The notes under the pieces are model-generated. The model was not told the DNA's origin. It saw nothing but the letters and a program-made list of their open reading frames with translations, and did not search any database. The position numbers and the translations under genes are program-made. 64,000 nt of DNA from NCBI RefSeq assembly GCF_030167915.1, contig NZ_JARGNB010000005.1, positions 124,001 to 188,000 on the forward strand. The letters are read 5' to 3'. Below, in pieces: positions 51,810 to 61,098 of this stretch. The first letter of the stretch is position 1, and every line of letters begins with the position of its first letter. The stretch is from Aquabacterium humicola (GTDB lineage Bacteria; Pseudomonadota; Gammaproteobacteria; Burkholderiales; Burkholderiaceae_C).

Positions 51810-53846
51810 TCAGCGCGTGATCGAGTCGCTGGTCTCGGTGTTCGACTGCGGCACGTAGGTCCAGCCGGTGCGCGTCACGCTGTTCACCGTGAAGGTGAAT
51901 ACGCCGCTGCCGCTGACGCTGGGCGACTTGAAGCGCGCGACGCCGGTGCTGTCGGTGCTCAACGTGACCGACGGCCGCGTGACCAGGCCGCTCCACGCGC
52001 CGTTGATCGACGCGCTGGCGACCGGCAGGCCGTTGGCATCGACGACCTTCACCGTGGCCTGCGCCTGCGCGGCGGTGCCGACGATGTTGATCACGCTCAT
52101 CGCGATGTCGGCCACCCGCATCGTCTTGCCGGTGGCGCCCGGGGCATCGACGGTGATGGTCACCGAGCTGGTCGAGGCCTGGCCCAGGTTGTCGACGACG
52201 GTCAGCTGCGCGGTGTAGCTGCCGGGGTTGCTGTAGGTGTAGGCGGCGGTGCTGCCGCTGCCGACGGCGCCATTGCCGAAGGCCCAGCTGTACGAGGCGA
52301 TGCTGCCGTCCGGATCGGTGGAGCCGGTGCCGGAGAAGTTCACCGTCAGCGGCGCCGGACCCTTGGCGGTCGAGGTGCCGATCGTGGCGATCGGGGCCAT
52401 GTTGACCGGCGTCGTGTAGCTGGCCGACAGCGCGTACTGGCCGATGCTGCCGTAGGCCGGGTAGCCGTCGGTGCCCGCCTTGCCGGTGCCCTGCACCGAC
52501 AGGTAGTAGGTGCCGTTGGCCGGCAGGTTGACGCTGATGCTGGCGTTCAGCGCATCGACCGGGTTGGCGGTGGCGATCACCGTGTTCGCGCTGTTGCGCA
52601 GCGTGATCAGCGCATCGAGGTTGGCCGAGCGCACCGCGGGCGTCAGCGTCAGCGTGGCCGGGCCTGCACCGGCGCTGAAGGCGAACACGTCGACATCGGT
52701 CGGGCGCTCGATCACGCCGCTGGTGCTGGCGCTGCTGGTGGTGCCGCTGACGGCCGGGGACAGCACGGTGGCCGCGGCGTGCGTATTGCCGTGGTCGTCG
52801 GCCCGCAGCGGCAGGCCGTTGGACTGCATCACGACGTAGTCGTCCTGCGTGTTGTTGGCGCCGGTGTACTCGCCCTTGCTCCACTGCACGACGGTCTTCG
52901 AGTAGCCCACGCCCATGATCGGCGCCCAGCTCGTGGCACCGCTGCCGTGGCCGCCGTAGTAGCCGGCCGTCGCGGTGCCGTCGTGGTTCAGGCCCATGTT
53001 GTGGCCGGCTTCGTGCGAGGCGGCCTCGGCGATGTTCTTCTCGCTGCCGCTGAGCGCGTCGTAGAAGACCAGCGCCGGCTTGTAGTAGTTGCTGGTGTCG
53101 TCGAAGACGCCCAGGTAGGCGACACCGCCGCAGCCGCAGCTGTAGACGCCGGTGCGGTTGGTGATCAGCACCGTCGTGCCGAAGATGTCGTCGGTCGAGC
53201 CGCTGCGCGTGAGCTTGTCGGCGGTCGGCGGTTCGGTGGTGACGTCGACGTCGAAGGCCGCGAAGTCTTCCGCCACGCGCTGCCAGATGCCCTGGATGCG
53301 CTGCAGCTCGGTGGTCGAGAAGGTGCCCGGGATGCCGTCGATGTCGTAGGGCGCGGCGTTGATCGTCGTGCCGCTGCTGTTCCACGCGGTGCCGGTCAGC
53401 GTCGCGCCGCGGAAGTTCAGGTAGATCGTGCGCTTGGAGCCCGGACGGCTGTGCAGGAAGAAGGTCTGTTCCAGCGGCGCCAGCGTGCCGTCGAGCAGGC
53501 CGCTGCCGGCGAGCGGCTCGGGCGACGCGGCGACCGGCGCATCGAGCTCCTCGACGTAGAACGCGCGGCCGTTTCGGTCGAGCTTCAGCCGCTTGTCGTT
53601 CAGCAGCATCGCCTTGAACTCGTCGGCCGACTTGCCGTAGAAGTCGGCCACGTCCGGCAGCCGCGCCCCCAGCGCCTCGACCGCCCGCTGGCCCTGCACC
53701 TGGCGCTCGTTGAGCACCATCGTCGGGAACGCGCCCTTCAGGCGGTGCGGCACGGCCGCTTCGTTCGCGGCAGCGGCGGTGGCCGCGGTACCGGCCAGGC
53801 CCAGTGCGAGCAGCACCGGCGCGAGCAATCGGGGGAGATGGATCAT
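51810..53846 (-). CDS. Secreted metzincin-type zinc protease with PPC and PKD domains
   Basis: A 678-residue exported protein (signal peptide to about residue 27). Residues about 28-110 look like a propeptide. The catalytic domain has the full metzincin motif 'HEAGHNMGLNHDG' (His278, Glu279, His282, His288) and a Met-turn 'PIMGVGY' (Met311). 'YSCGCGGVAYLG' offers Cys for a disulfide. Residues about 400-480 fit a bacterial pre-peptidase C-terminal (PPC) domain, 490-575 a PKD domain ('GTGSTDPDGSIASYSWAFGNG', split), and the last 85 residues a further Ig-like fold. It likely degrades external protein. The stop is 45 bases past the hairpin after gor. Confidence 0.85.
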   Translation of the reverse strand: MIHLPRLLAPVLLALGLAGTAATAAAANEAAVPHRLKGAFPTMVLNERQVQGQRAVEALGARLPDVADFYGKSADEFKAMLLNDKRLKLDRNGRAFYVEELDAPVAASPEPLAGSGLLDGTLAPLEQTFFLHSRPGSKRTIYLNFRGATLTGTAWNSSGTTINAAPYDIDGIPGTFSTTELQRIQGIWQRVAEDFAAFDVDVTTEPPTADKLTRSGSTDDIFGTTVLITNRTGVYSCGCGGVAYLGVFDDTSNYYKPALVFYDALSGSEKNIAEAASHEAGHNMGLNHDGTATAGYYGGHGSGATSWAPIMGVGYSKTVVQWSKGEYTGANNTQDDYVVMQSNGLPLRADDHGNTHAAATVLSPAVSGTTSSASTSGVIERPTDVDVFAFSAGAGPATLTLTPAVRSANLDALITLRNSANTVIATANPVDALNASISVNLPANGTYYLSVQGTGKAGTDGYPAYGSIGQYALSASYTTPVNMAPIATIGTSTAKGPAPLTVNFSGTGSTDPDGSIASYSWAFGNGAVGSGSTAAYTYSNPGSYTAQLTVVDNLGQASTSSVTITVDAPGATGKTMRVADIAMSVINIVGTAAQAQATVKVVDANGLPVASASINGAWSGLVTRPSVTLSTDSTGVARFKSPSVSGSGVFTFTVNSVTRTGWTYVPQSNTETSDSITR

Positions 53847-54196
53847 GAAGGGGCTCTCGAACAGCGGATCAACCAACGACATCCGGTGTGACCAGCCAGG
53901 AACGACAGCCGACGACTTCATGGAGAAAGTGCGCCTGCAGGCGGCCCCGCTGCCATGACGGGGCCTGCTGGAGGCGACCGCGTTAGACCGGGAACTTTGC
54001 GACCCCGGCTTTCGCGCAGGTGTGCCGACGGCGCGCATGGTAGTGGCGGCGATTCAATCGTTGCAGCGGTCTTTCCTTCCGTTACGGCGGCAAAACCTGC
54101 CGCACCAGCCCGGCCCCGGCAGCGTGCAATACGCACGCCCCGGACGGGCCGGAAGCGGTTAGAGGGGCGGCCAGAAGCAGCGGCGCGGGCCGCCCT
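53847..54196. other. 350-bp intergenic region upstream of the metzincin gene
   Basis: No gene found. It lies between the metzincin start (53846) and the stop of the second MalT-like gene (54197), both leftward, so it holds the protease promoter and leader. The stretch around 54040-54110 is locally less GC-rich. I found no convincing promoter, terminator or operator. Confidence 0.5.
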
Positions 54197-56938
54197 TCAG
54201 GCCGGTGCGCCCTTCAGGTACCAGGCCGCCGCCTGGCCGCGCGACTGCAGGCCCAGCTTGTCGAGCACGTTGGCCACGTGGCGCTTGACCGTGTGCGGGC
54301 TGATGTCGAGCGCGCGGGCGATCAGCTTGTTGCTGGTGCCGGTGGCGATCAGCGCCAGCACCTCGGCCTCGCGAATCGTCAGGCCCGCGTCGGCGGTGGC
54401 GGGCGTCTCGGCCGGTTCGGCCAGGCCGCTGAGCGTGCGCTCGGCCTCGTCGGACAGCAGGCGGGCCGCGGGCTGCGGCGCCGTGCTGCGCAACTGCGCG
54501 ACCGTGGCCGCCGCCACCTGCAGCCCTTGCCGCTGCGCCGCGGGCAGGCGATCGCCCCAGGCGGCGCCGGCCAGCGTCTGCAAGGCGGCGAGGCCGGCCA
54601 TCCACGCATGGCCGGCGTCGCCGTCGCGCTCGATGCGTGCCAGCGCCGGCGCGGCCGCCTGCGCGGCCAGGCCGAGCTCGCCGCAATGCACCCAGGCCTC
54701 GGCGCAGCGCAGCCGCAGGTCGACGTGGTGGGCCATCACGTCCATCTCGTGCAGCTTGGGCAAAAGGCGCTGCAGGCCCTCGGCCGCGTCGCGCCAGCGG
54801 CCCTGCGCGGCCGCATGGCGCGCGCGCACGGCGATCGCCCGCGGGTTCTGGAACTGGTCGCTGCGCAGCGGGTCTTCCTTGAGGTACGCAGCCCAGCGCT
54901 CGATCACCTCGGGCGCGGCGCCCAGCGTGCTGTTCATGCGCACGCCGTAGACCGCCATCTGGTGTTCCCACAGCCGGCGCCGCTCGGGTGGCGCATCCTG
55001 CTCGCGGGCGAACATGCCGTCCAGGTGCGCGGCCAGCTCGTCGGCGCGGCCGCAGATGGCGCACTCGATCATGCGATACAGCGTCAGCTGGGTCTCGGTC
55101 TCGCCGGAGCAGGCCAGCCAGCGCAGGTCGTCCTCGGCTTGCCGCGCATCGGCGCGCGACTCGTCGAGGCGGCCGGCCCACAGGCGAACGAACGCGCGCT
55201 GCAGGATCACCTCGGCGCGCATCGGCAGCGGCCGCTGGCCGATGCGCGCGAGCGCGCCCTCGACATAGCGCTCGAACCACACGCGCATGCCCGGCAGCGT
55301 GCTCCAGTTCGACGCCGGCGCGCATTCCCACCATTCGAAGAGGCTCGCGCCGCGCTGCAGCGACTCGATCACCTCGCCGTACAGCAACGGCAGCCGGTCG
55401 AGCTGGCCGCGCCGGAAGTGCTGGGTCGCGTCGGAGATCAGCAGCCGACGGCGCGTGGGCGGCGCCATCGATTCGGCATGCAGCCCGGCGATCAGCGTCT
55501 CGGCCTCGGCATTGCGGTCCATCGCGTACAGCGCCATCGGCAGCAGCGACTGCGCCTGCTGGCGCTCGTCGACGTCGCCGGCGGCCGCCGCATGCGCCAT
55601 CGCCGCCCTGAAGTGGCGCTCCATCGCCGGCCAGTCCCAGCGCAGCAGCGCGACGGTGCCCGCCAGGCGCGCCAGCCGCGCCGACGTCGCACGCCAGCCG
55701 GCGTCGAACTGCTCGACGAGGCGCTGCACCTCGCCCGCACCGCCGCCGACGAAGAGATCGGGCGCCGCGGCGGCCAGCGCGGCCTCGGCGCCGGCCCAGT
55801 CGCGCGCGCGCAGCAGGTAGCCGATGCGGCGCGCGGCATCGGGCTCGGAGGCCGCGGCGCGGTGCAGCAGCGCATCGAGCTCGTCCGGCAGGCGGCGCGC
55901 GAGCCGCGCTTCGAGCGCGGCGCGGAACAGGTCGTGCAGCACCAGCGTGCGGTCGGCGGTGGCCAGCGAGGTCGCGAAGAGGCCGCGGCGCTCGATCTCG
56001 TCGAGCAGCTCGACCGCGTTCCAGGCGCCGCTGACGGCCGCCGCGCGCGCCGCGGTCAGCTCCGGCAGCACCGCGCAGCGCAGCAGGAAGTCGTGCAGCT
56101 CGGGCGGCAGCGCGTCCAGCACCTCGCTGGTCAGGTAGTCGAACAGGTAGCGGTCGCTCAGGGCGCCGGCGGCGAGCCCGGGCCGCGACTTCAGCGCCAC
56201 CAGCGTCAGCCGCAGGCCGGCGGGCCAGCCGTGGTTGCGCTCGATCAGCGTCTGCACGTTCGCATCGGCCGCGACCAGGCCTTCGGCGGCGATCAGCGCG
56301 CCGGCTTCGTCGGGGGTGAAGCGCAACGCCTCGGCATCGAACTCCGCCAGCTCGTCGGCGACGCGCCAGCGCGCCAGCGACAGCGCCGGCAGCTCGCGGC
56401 TCGACAGCACGACGGTCCAGTGCCGCGGCAGGCGCTCGATCAGGTGGTCGGCCAGCGCGACCAGCGAGGCGTCGACCACGCGGTGCCAGTCCTCGAGCAC
56501 GATGACGCCGTGCGCGACATCGGCATGGGCCAGCGCATTGACCAGCTCGTCGAGCGCGCGGCGCGCGCCATCGCCGCCGCCGGCCAGGTGCGGCAGCAGC
56601 GCCTCCGGCAAGGTGCGCCACGGCAGGTCGCAGGGTTCGAGCGCCGCGGCCAGGCAGGCGAACAGGCGCGCCGCGTCGTCCTCGGCATCCAGCGACACCC
56701 AGCCGAGCGCGCTGTCCGCCGGCAGTGCCGCGGCCAGCGAGGCCAGCGCGGTCGTCTTGCCGTATCCCGCCGGCGCGTGCAGCAGCACGACGCGGCGCGA
56801 TAGCGCCGCCTGCAGCAGCGCGGCGTCGAGCGCGGGCCGTTCGATGCGCCGCGCCCGCGGGCGCGCGGCCTGGATCTTGGTGGCGGCAAAACGCGGCGGC
56901 TCGACGCGCGGCGGAGGGTGGACGGTGGTGGCGGACAT
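54197..56938 (-). CDS. MalT-like LuxR-family ATP-dependent regulator (copy 2)
   Basis: A 913-residue LAL regulator, paralogous to the protein at 34636-37275: same opening ('FAATKIQAARPRARRIERPAL'), Walker A APAGYGKT at 55-62, Walker B 'HGVIVLEDWHRV', long TPR-like middle and LuxR helix-turn-helix at the C-terminus ('LTIREAEVLALIATGTSNKLI', 'LDISPHTVKRHVANVLDKL'). The pair ends in almost the same sequence (SRGQAAAWY). It sits upstream of the metzincin gene on the same strand, so it may activate it; no direct evidence. ATG 56938. Confidence 0.87.
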   Translation of the reverse strand: MSATTVHPPPRVEPPRFAATKIQAARPRARRIERPALDAALLQAALSRRVVLLHAPAGYGKTTALASLAAALPADSALGWVSLDAEDDAARLFACLAAALEPCDLPWRTLPEALLPHLAGGGDGARRALDELVNALAHADVAHGVIVLEDWHRVVDASLVALADHLIERLPRHWTVVLSSRELPALSLARWRVADELAEFDAEALRFTPDEAGALIAAEGLVAADANVQTLIERNHGWPAGLRLTLVALKSRPGLAAGALSDRYLFDYLTSEVLDALPPELHDFLLRCAVLPELTAARAAAVSGAWNAVELLDEIERRGLFATSLATADRTLVLHDLFRAALEARLARRLPDELDALLHRAAASEPDAARRIGYLLRARDWAGAEAALAAAAPDLFVGGGAGEVQRLVEQFDAGWRATSARLARLAGTVALLRWDWPAMERHFRAAMAHAAAAGDVDERQQAQSLLPMALYAMDRNAEAETLIAGLHAESMAPPTRRRLLISDATQHFRRGQLDRLPLLYGEVIESLQRGASLFEWWECAPASNWSTLPGMRVWFERYVEGALARIGQRPLPMRAEVILQRAFVRLWAGRLDESRADARQAEDDLRWLACSGETETQLTLYRMIECAICGRADELAAHLDGMFAREQDAPPERRRLWEHQMAVYGVRMNSTLGAAPEVIERWAAYLKEDPLRSDQFQNPRAIAVRARHAAAQGRWRDAAEGLQRLLPKLHEMDVMAHHVDLRLRCAEAWVHCGELGLAAQAAAPALARIERDGDAGHAWMAGLAALQTLAGAAWGDRLPAAQRQGLQVAAATVAQLRSTAPQPAARLLSDEAERTLSGLAEPAETPATADAGLTIREAEVLALIATGTSNKLIARALDISPHTVKRHVANVLDKLGLQSRGQAAAWYLKGAPA

Positions 56939-56996
56939 GGACCGGCCAATGCTATCGGCCCACGCGCGGCGTTCGAGCACAGGCGCGCGGCCGAAT

Positions 56997-57593
56997 TCAC
57001 GCGCCGCGGGCGACGCGGGTGGGCGCCGGGCCCGGCGGCCGCAGCACCAGGCGCAGCGCGAGCGCGCCCATCGCGACGGCAGCCACCACCAGGCCGCCGC
57101 CGGTCCACACCTGGTCGTCCTGCAGGTAGGACACGCACAGCCGCGTCGCCTCGTCCTGGTACAGCAGCCCGACGGTCGCCGCCATCCACGCGCCATTGCC
57201 GAGGAAGAACGCGGCGACGGTGGGGTGCATGCGCCCGGCGCCGGCGCGCAGCAGCACGCCCGCCAGAAGCCACGACGCGTACTTCAGGACCGCGGTCGAC
57301 GGGTCCAGCAGGCTGCGGTCTAGCCAGGCCGGGATCATCCACAGCGCGATCACCGCGCTGGCCGCCGTGGCGCCGAAGAGGCCGCCGGCGTCGATGGCCG
57401 CGATGGCGCGGCCCAGGGCCTGCACCGCCGCCGCGCGATGCCACCGGCCGGCCATCAGCCAGCCCGCCGCCAGCAGCGCCGGCAGCTGCAGCAGCATGTG
57501 CAGCGCCATCGCGCCTTCGAACACTTCGCGCAGGCCGGGCAGCAGCGTGGCCAGCGCCAGCGCGATGAAGAAGCCGGCCGCGCGGCGCGTCAT
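56997..57593 (-). CDS. Integral membrane protein of the oxidase operon
   Basis: A 198-residue membrane protein with about five to six hydrophobic segments ('FFIALALATLLPGLREVFEGAM', 'MHMLLQLPALLAAGWLMAG'-type regions). It is not a known oxidase subunit by motif. His residues near 'HMLLQLP' and 'RMHPTVAAFF' could bind haem or metal, but this is speculative. Its ATG overlaps the SCO stop (ATGA), so it is the last gene of the five-gene oxidase run. I recall similar membrane proteins next to SCO in comparable clusters, role unknown. Confidence 0.7.
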   Translation of the reverse strand: MTRRAAGFFIALALATLLPGLREVFEGAMALHMLLQLPALLAAGWLMAGRWHRAAAVQALGRAIAAIDAGGLFGATAASAVIALWMIPAWLDRSLLDPSTAVLKYASWLLAGVLLRAGAGRMHPTVAAFFLGNGAWMAATVGLLYQDEATRLCVSYLQDDQVWTGGGLVVAAVAMGALALRLVLRPPGPAPTRVARGA

Positions 57594-58252
57594 CGCCGGA
57601 CCTCGCTCTGCTCGCCGTCGGCCAGCCGGATCGCCTGCGCCACCGCGGCGGGCCAGTCGTCGAGTGCATGGATGGCGCGCACGCGGCCCTGGGCATCGAT
57701 CAGGTGGATCGCCGCGTTGTGCGTGTAGCCGCCGAAGCCGTCGGGGATCACGACGATGCCCAGCTGCCGCAGCAGGCGCCGCGCCGCCTCGTCGGCGGCC
57801 GGCACGGCGATCGTCCACCACGCCGGATCGGCGCGGTGCAGGCGCGCGTAGGCCTGCAGGCTGGCCACGTCGTCGTGCGCGGTGTCGAAGGACACCGACA
57901 GCAGCGCGATGTCGTCGCGCCCTTCGCGTCGCAGCCGTTCCTGCGCCTGGAAGAAGCCGGCCCCGAGCGCCTGGCACACCGAGGGGCAGCGGGTGTAGAT
58001 GAAGTCGACCAGCACGATGCGCGGCCCCGTGAGCGGCGGGCCGGCGAACGCCTCGGCCACCGTGCCGTCGGCGCGCAGCAGCGGCACCGGCGCCGCCTGC
58101 AGCCGGCCCTCGCGCGCGGCGGCGCGGCGCAGCGATTCGTGCGTCCAGCGCTCGAGCCCGTCGGTGGACGACCAGGCCAGCGCACCGAAGGCGAGCAGCA
58201 GCGCCGCGCAGGCCGCCATCGTCGCGCCGAAGCCGTGCCGTGTCCGGGGCAT
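57590..58252 (-). CDS. SCO1/SenC-family copper chaperone
   Basis: A 220-residue thioredoxin-fold protein anchored by an N-terminal membrane segment ('FGATMAACAALLLAFGALAW'). The copper ligands are present: CPSVC (Cys89, Cys93) in 'VDFIYTRCPSVCQALG' and His178 in 'GYTHNAAIHLID'. SCO proteins deliver copper to haem-copper oxidases. It fits here because the oxidase encoded upstream needs CuB. It ends with an ATGA overlap into the membrane-protein gene. Confidence 0.9.
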   Translation of the reverse strand: MPRTRHGFGATMAACAALLLAFGALAWSSTDGLERWTHESLRRAAAREGRLQAAPVPLLRADGTVAEAFAGPPLTGPRIVLVDFIYTRCPSVCQALGAGFFQAQERLRREGRDDIALLSVSFDTAHDDVASLQAYARLHRADPAWWTIAVPAADEAARRLLRQLGIVVIPDGFGGYTHNAAIHLIDAQGRVRAIHALDDWPAAVAQAIRLADGEQSEVRR

Positions 58253-58264
58253 GCCGCGCCTCCC

Positions 58265-58858
58265 TCAGCGCGCCGCCTTCAGCTCGACGTCGCCATCGAA
58301 CGGCGCCGCGCGCGCGGCGGTCTCGGCACGCACCGCCGCCACGGTCGCGGCGTTCACCGGCGCGCCCGTATTGCCCCACTGCCCGCGCAGGTGCGTCAGC
58401 AGCGCGGCCAGCTGATCGTCGTCGAGCTGCGTCTTGAACGAGGGCATCGCGCCGCGGTAGCGGGTGCCTCTCACCGTCAGCTCGCCGCTGATGCCGTGCA
58501 GCACGATCGCGGCCGCGGTGCGTTCGTCGCCGAGCACCCATTCGGAGCCCGCCAGCGGCGGGAACACCCCCGCCAGGCCGCCGCCCTGCGCCTGGTGGCA
58601 GGCCGCACACATCGCGGCATAGAGCGCGGCGCCGTCGGCTTTGGCGCCCGCCGCGGGCCGCCTGCCGCGCAGCTCGGCGATGTCGCGGCCGTCGCCCCAG
58701 GCCGACGGCGTGTCGACGTGCGCCAATCCGATGTAGACCACGCCGAAGACGATCATCGCCGCGACGAGCGCCAGCACCGCCCCCGGCACGCGGCCGGCGC
58801 TTTCATGCGGCTCGGGGTGTTCACGCCGCTGCTGCGGCAGCACCGTGGGGCGGTTCAT
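58265..58858 (-). CDS. Membrane-anchored c-type cytochrome (one haem)
   Basis: A 197-residue protein with one N-terminal membrane span ('VLALVAAMIVFGVVYIGLA') and one haem-c motif CAACH in 'AAMCAACHQAQGGGLAGVFPPL'. The axial Met is probably that of 'RGAMPSF'. It may take the place of CcoP as electron entry to the oxidase, but it carries only one haem rather than two. ATG 58858 overlaps the CcoO stop as ATGA. Confidence 0.85.
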   Translation of the reverse strand: MNRPTVLPQQRREHPEPHESAGRVPGAVLALVAAMIVFGVVYIGLAHVDTPSAWGDGRDIAELRGRRPAAGAKADGAALYAAMCAACHQAQGGGLAGVFPPLAGSEWVLGDERTAAAIVLHGISGELTVRGTRYRGAMPSFKTQLDDDQLAALLTHLRGQWGNTGAPVNAATVAAVRAETAARAAPFDGDVELKAAR

Positions 58859-59454
58859 CGCAGGTCCCTCCGGTCGCCGTCGAGCACCGCGGGGTAGCTG
58901 CGGTCCAGCGACTTCAGGTAGGCCACGAGGTCCAGCGCGTCGCGCGTGGCGACCACATGGCGGCCGCGCATCGGCACGCCGGGCGGCAGCGTGACCGCGA
59001 CGTCGCCGGGCTCGATGCGATCGCGCGCCTCGAACAGGTAGGGGTAGCTCGGCATCAGGCTGCCCGGCACGTAGGCGCGCGGCTGGTACAGATGCCCCAG
59101 GTGCCACTGCTCGCTGGGCTGGCGCGCGCCGATGTTCATCAGGTCGGGGCCGGTGCGCATGGTGCCCAGCAGGTGCGGCGTGTCGTGCGCATAGTCGCCG
59201 GCCACCGTCGCCCGGCCCCATCCGCGCTGGAAGTCCGGCGCGAAGTTCTTCGTGCGCGGCTGCTGCGAATGGCAGTAGACGCAGCCCTGCGCGATGTACT
59301 GCTGGCGGCCACGCAACTCGGCCGCGCCGTAGGGCTTGAGGCCGGCGAGCGGCGACTCGTCGCGCACCGTGAGGTAGGGGATCACGACCAGCGCGCTGGT
59401 GGCCACGCCGAGCATCAGCATGCCGCCGGCGAGCAGCCGGGTTTCGCTCTTCAT
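58855..59454 (-). CDS. ccoO: cbb3-type oxidase subunit II (CcoO-like cytochrome c)
   Basis: A 199-residue protein with an N-terminal anchor ('LLAGGMLMLGVATSALVVIPYL') and the CcoO haem motif 'GCVYCHSQQPRTKN'. Typical later elements are 'RTGPDLMNIGAR' and 'WHLGHLYQPRAYVPGSLMPSY'. ATG 59454 follows AAGGAG. It accepts electrons from the c-type cytochrome and passes them to subunit I, encoded just upstream. Confidence 0.9.
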   Translation of the reverse strand: MKSETRLLAGGMLMLGVATSALVVIPYLTVRDESPLAGLKPYGAAELRGRQQYIAQGCVYCHSQQPRTKNFAPDFQRGWGRATVAGDYAHDTPHLLGTMRTGPDLMNIGARQPSEQWHLGHLYQPRAYVPGSLMPSYPYLFEARDRIEPGDVAVTLPPGVPMRGRHVVATRDALDLVAYLKSLDRSYPAVLDGDRRDLR

Positions 59455-59467
59455 CGATGAAACTCCT

Positions 59468-61081
59468 TCAGGCGGCGCGCAGCAGGGCGGCGCCGCGGCG
59501 CGTGGCCTTCGGCGACAGCACCAGCCGCGCGAAGTGCCCCACGAAGACGAGGTGGCCGGCGAGCATCAGCGCGCCGCCGATGCTGCGGCCCTTCAGCCAC
59601 GGCAGCGTCACCGCCACCGAGTCCATGAAGCCGCGCGCGCCGTCGAGCATCGCGACGCCCTGCAGCCAGCCGCCGATCGACAGGGTCACGACATACACCG
59701 TGATGCCGATGGCCACCAGCCAGAAGTGCGCGGCGATCAGCGCCGGCGACGGCCATTCGCGGCCGGTGATGCGCGGCACCACGAAGTACATCGCGCCGAA
59801 GAACACCATGCTGACGAAGCCGTACAGCCCCAGGTGCGCATGCGCGACCGTGTAGTGCGTGAAGTGGGTGATCGCGTTGACGCTGCGCAGCGCCTCGAAC
59901 GAGCCCTGGATCGAACTGGCCGTGTACATCAGCCCGCCGAAGGCGATGAAGCGCAGCGTCGGCGAGTGCTTCAGCGCCGCGAGCCGGCCCTTCAGCGTCT
60001 GGTGCTGGTTCACCGTGAAGGCGATGACCGGGATGATCATCATCATGCTCTGCACGATCGACAGCGTGACCATCCAGCCCGGCACCGGGCCGCCGATCAG
60101 GTGGTGGCCGCCGACCTGGCCGTAGAAGAACGCCAGCCCCCAGAAGCCGAGCAGCGACAGGTTGTACGACTGCACCGGCCGGCCGATCACCTTCGGCAGG
60201 AAGTAGTACACCGAGGCCAGCGCCAGCGGCGTGTAGAACAGTCCCAGCACGTTGTGGCCGAACCACCAGTTCATCGCCGCCTGCTGCACGCCGCGGTGCA
60301 GGCCCGGGATGTTGGCGACCAGGAACAGCACCGGGAACCAGAACAGCGCGCAGCCCATGTACCAGACCGAGACGTACAGGTGCGGCACGCGCCGCTGCGT
60401 CAGCGTCAGCACCAGCGGAATGCCGATCAGCGCGCCGCCGGCGACGAACAGGATGTCGATCTGCCACGGGATCTCCAGCCACTCCAGCCCGTCGCTCAGG
60501 CCGTGTGCGATGGCGCCCAGGCCTGCGATCAGCGCCGCGTTCCACAGCGCACCGCCCAGCACCGCGAAACGCGCCCCCACCAGCGGCGTCTTCAGCAGCC
60601 GCGGGATGATGAACAGCGCGATGCCCAGCCCCGCGTTCGGCGCCCAGCCATAGGCCACCGCGTTGAGGTGGATCGTGCGCAGGCGGCCGAACGTCAGCCA
60701 CGCCTGCTCGACCAGCCAGTCCGGCGCATGCAGCTTGATCGACGAGACCAGCCCGGCCGCCGACGCCACCAGCAGCCACACCATGCTGCAGGCGAAGAAC
60801 AGCAGCACGACGCCGGAGGTCGACGCGTCGGCGCGGGCGCGCGCCAGCAGTTCCTCGTCGTCGGCCGCGCCGGACGCCCCGCCGAGGGCGGCCTGCAGCG
60901 AACGCGCGGCCGCCGGCGCGGCGGCCGGCTCCTCGACCTGCCCGACCTCGCCGCGGGCGAAGATCACGTCGGCGGCCGGCGTCTCGCGGTCGAACAGCCC
61001 CGCGCGCTGCGTCCAGATGAAGACCATCAGTGCGACGACCGACAGCACGAAGGCGGACAGCAGGATGACGAGGGTGCTCAT
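59468..61081 (-). CDS. ccoN: cbb3-type oxidase subunit I (CcoN) with an N-terminal CcoS-like fusion
   Basis: A 537-residue haem-copper oxidase subunit. Residues 1-47 ('MSTLVILLSAFVLSVVALMV', 'WTQRAGLFDRETPAADVIFARG') resemble the oxidase assembly protein CcoS; a 45-residue linker joins them to CcoN. CuB ligands: His276 (WWFGHN), His326/His327 (GGHH). The cross-linked Tyr is Tyr320, six before His326, so oxygen reduction is expected rather than nitric oxide reduction. Haem ligands: His414/His416 (TVAHAHLG). The Glu near haem b3 (Glu323 in P. stutzeri) is Gln392. These positions are offset by exactly 69 from the P. stutzeri numbers I recall. Divergent from the NsrR-like gene. Confidence 0.88.
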   Translation of the reverse strand: MSTLVILLSAFVLSVVALMVFIWTQRAGLFDRETPAADVIFARGEVGQVEEPAAAPAAARSLQAALGGASGAADDEELLARARADASTSGVVLLFFACSMVWLLVASAAGLVSSIKLHAPDWLVEQAWLTFGRLRTIHLNAVAYGWAPNAGLGIALFIIPRLLKTPLVGARFAVLGGALWNAALIAGLGAIAHGLSDGLEWLEIPWQIDILFVAGGALIGIPLVLTLTQRRVPHLYVSVWYMGCALFWFPVLFLVANIPGLHRGVQQAAMNWWFGHNVLGLFYTPLALASVYYFLPKVIGRPVQSYNLSLLGFWGLAFFYGQVGGHHLIGGPVPGWMVTLSIVQSMMMIIPVIAFTVNQHQTLKGRLAALKHSPTLRFIAFGGLMYTASSIQGSFEALRSVNAITHFTHYTVAHAHLGLYGFVSMVFFGAMYFVVPRITGREWPSPALIAAHFWLVAIGITVYVVTLSIGGWLQGVAMLDGARGFMDSVAVTLPWLKGRSIGGALMLAGHLVFVGHFARLVLSPKATRRGAALLRAA

Positions 61082-61098
61082 GACGCTGATCAATGATT

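Noticed and set aside
59468-61081. Nitric oxide reductase instead of oxidase
   Set aside because: The Tyr six residues before the GGHH pair and the H276 ligand match cbb3 oxidases; NorB lacks this Tyr. An NsrR-like neighbour alone is not enough.
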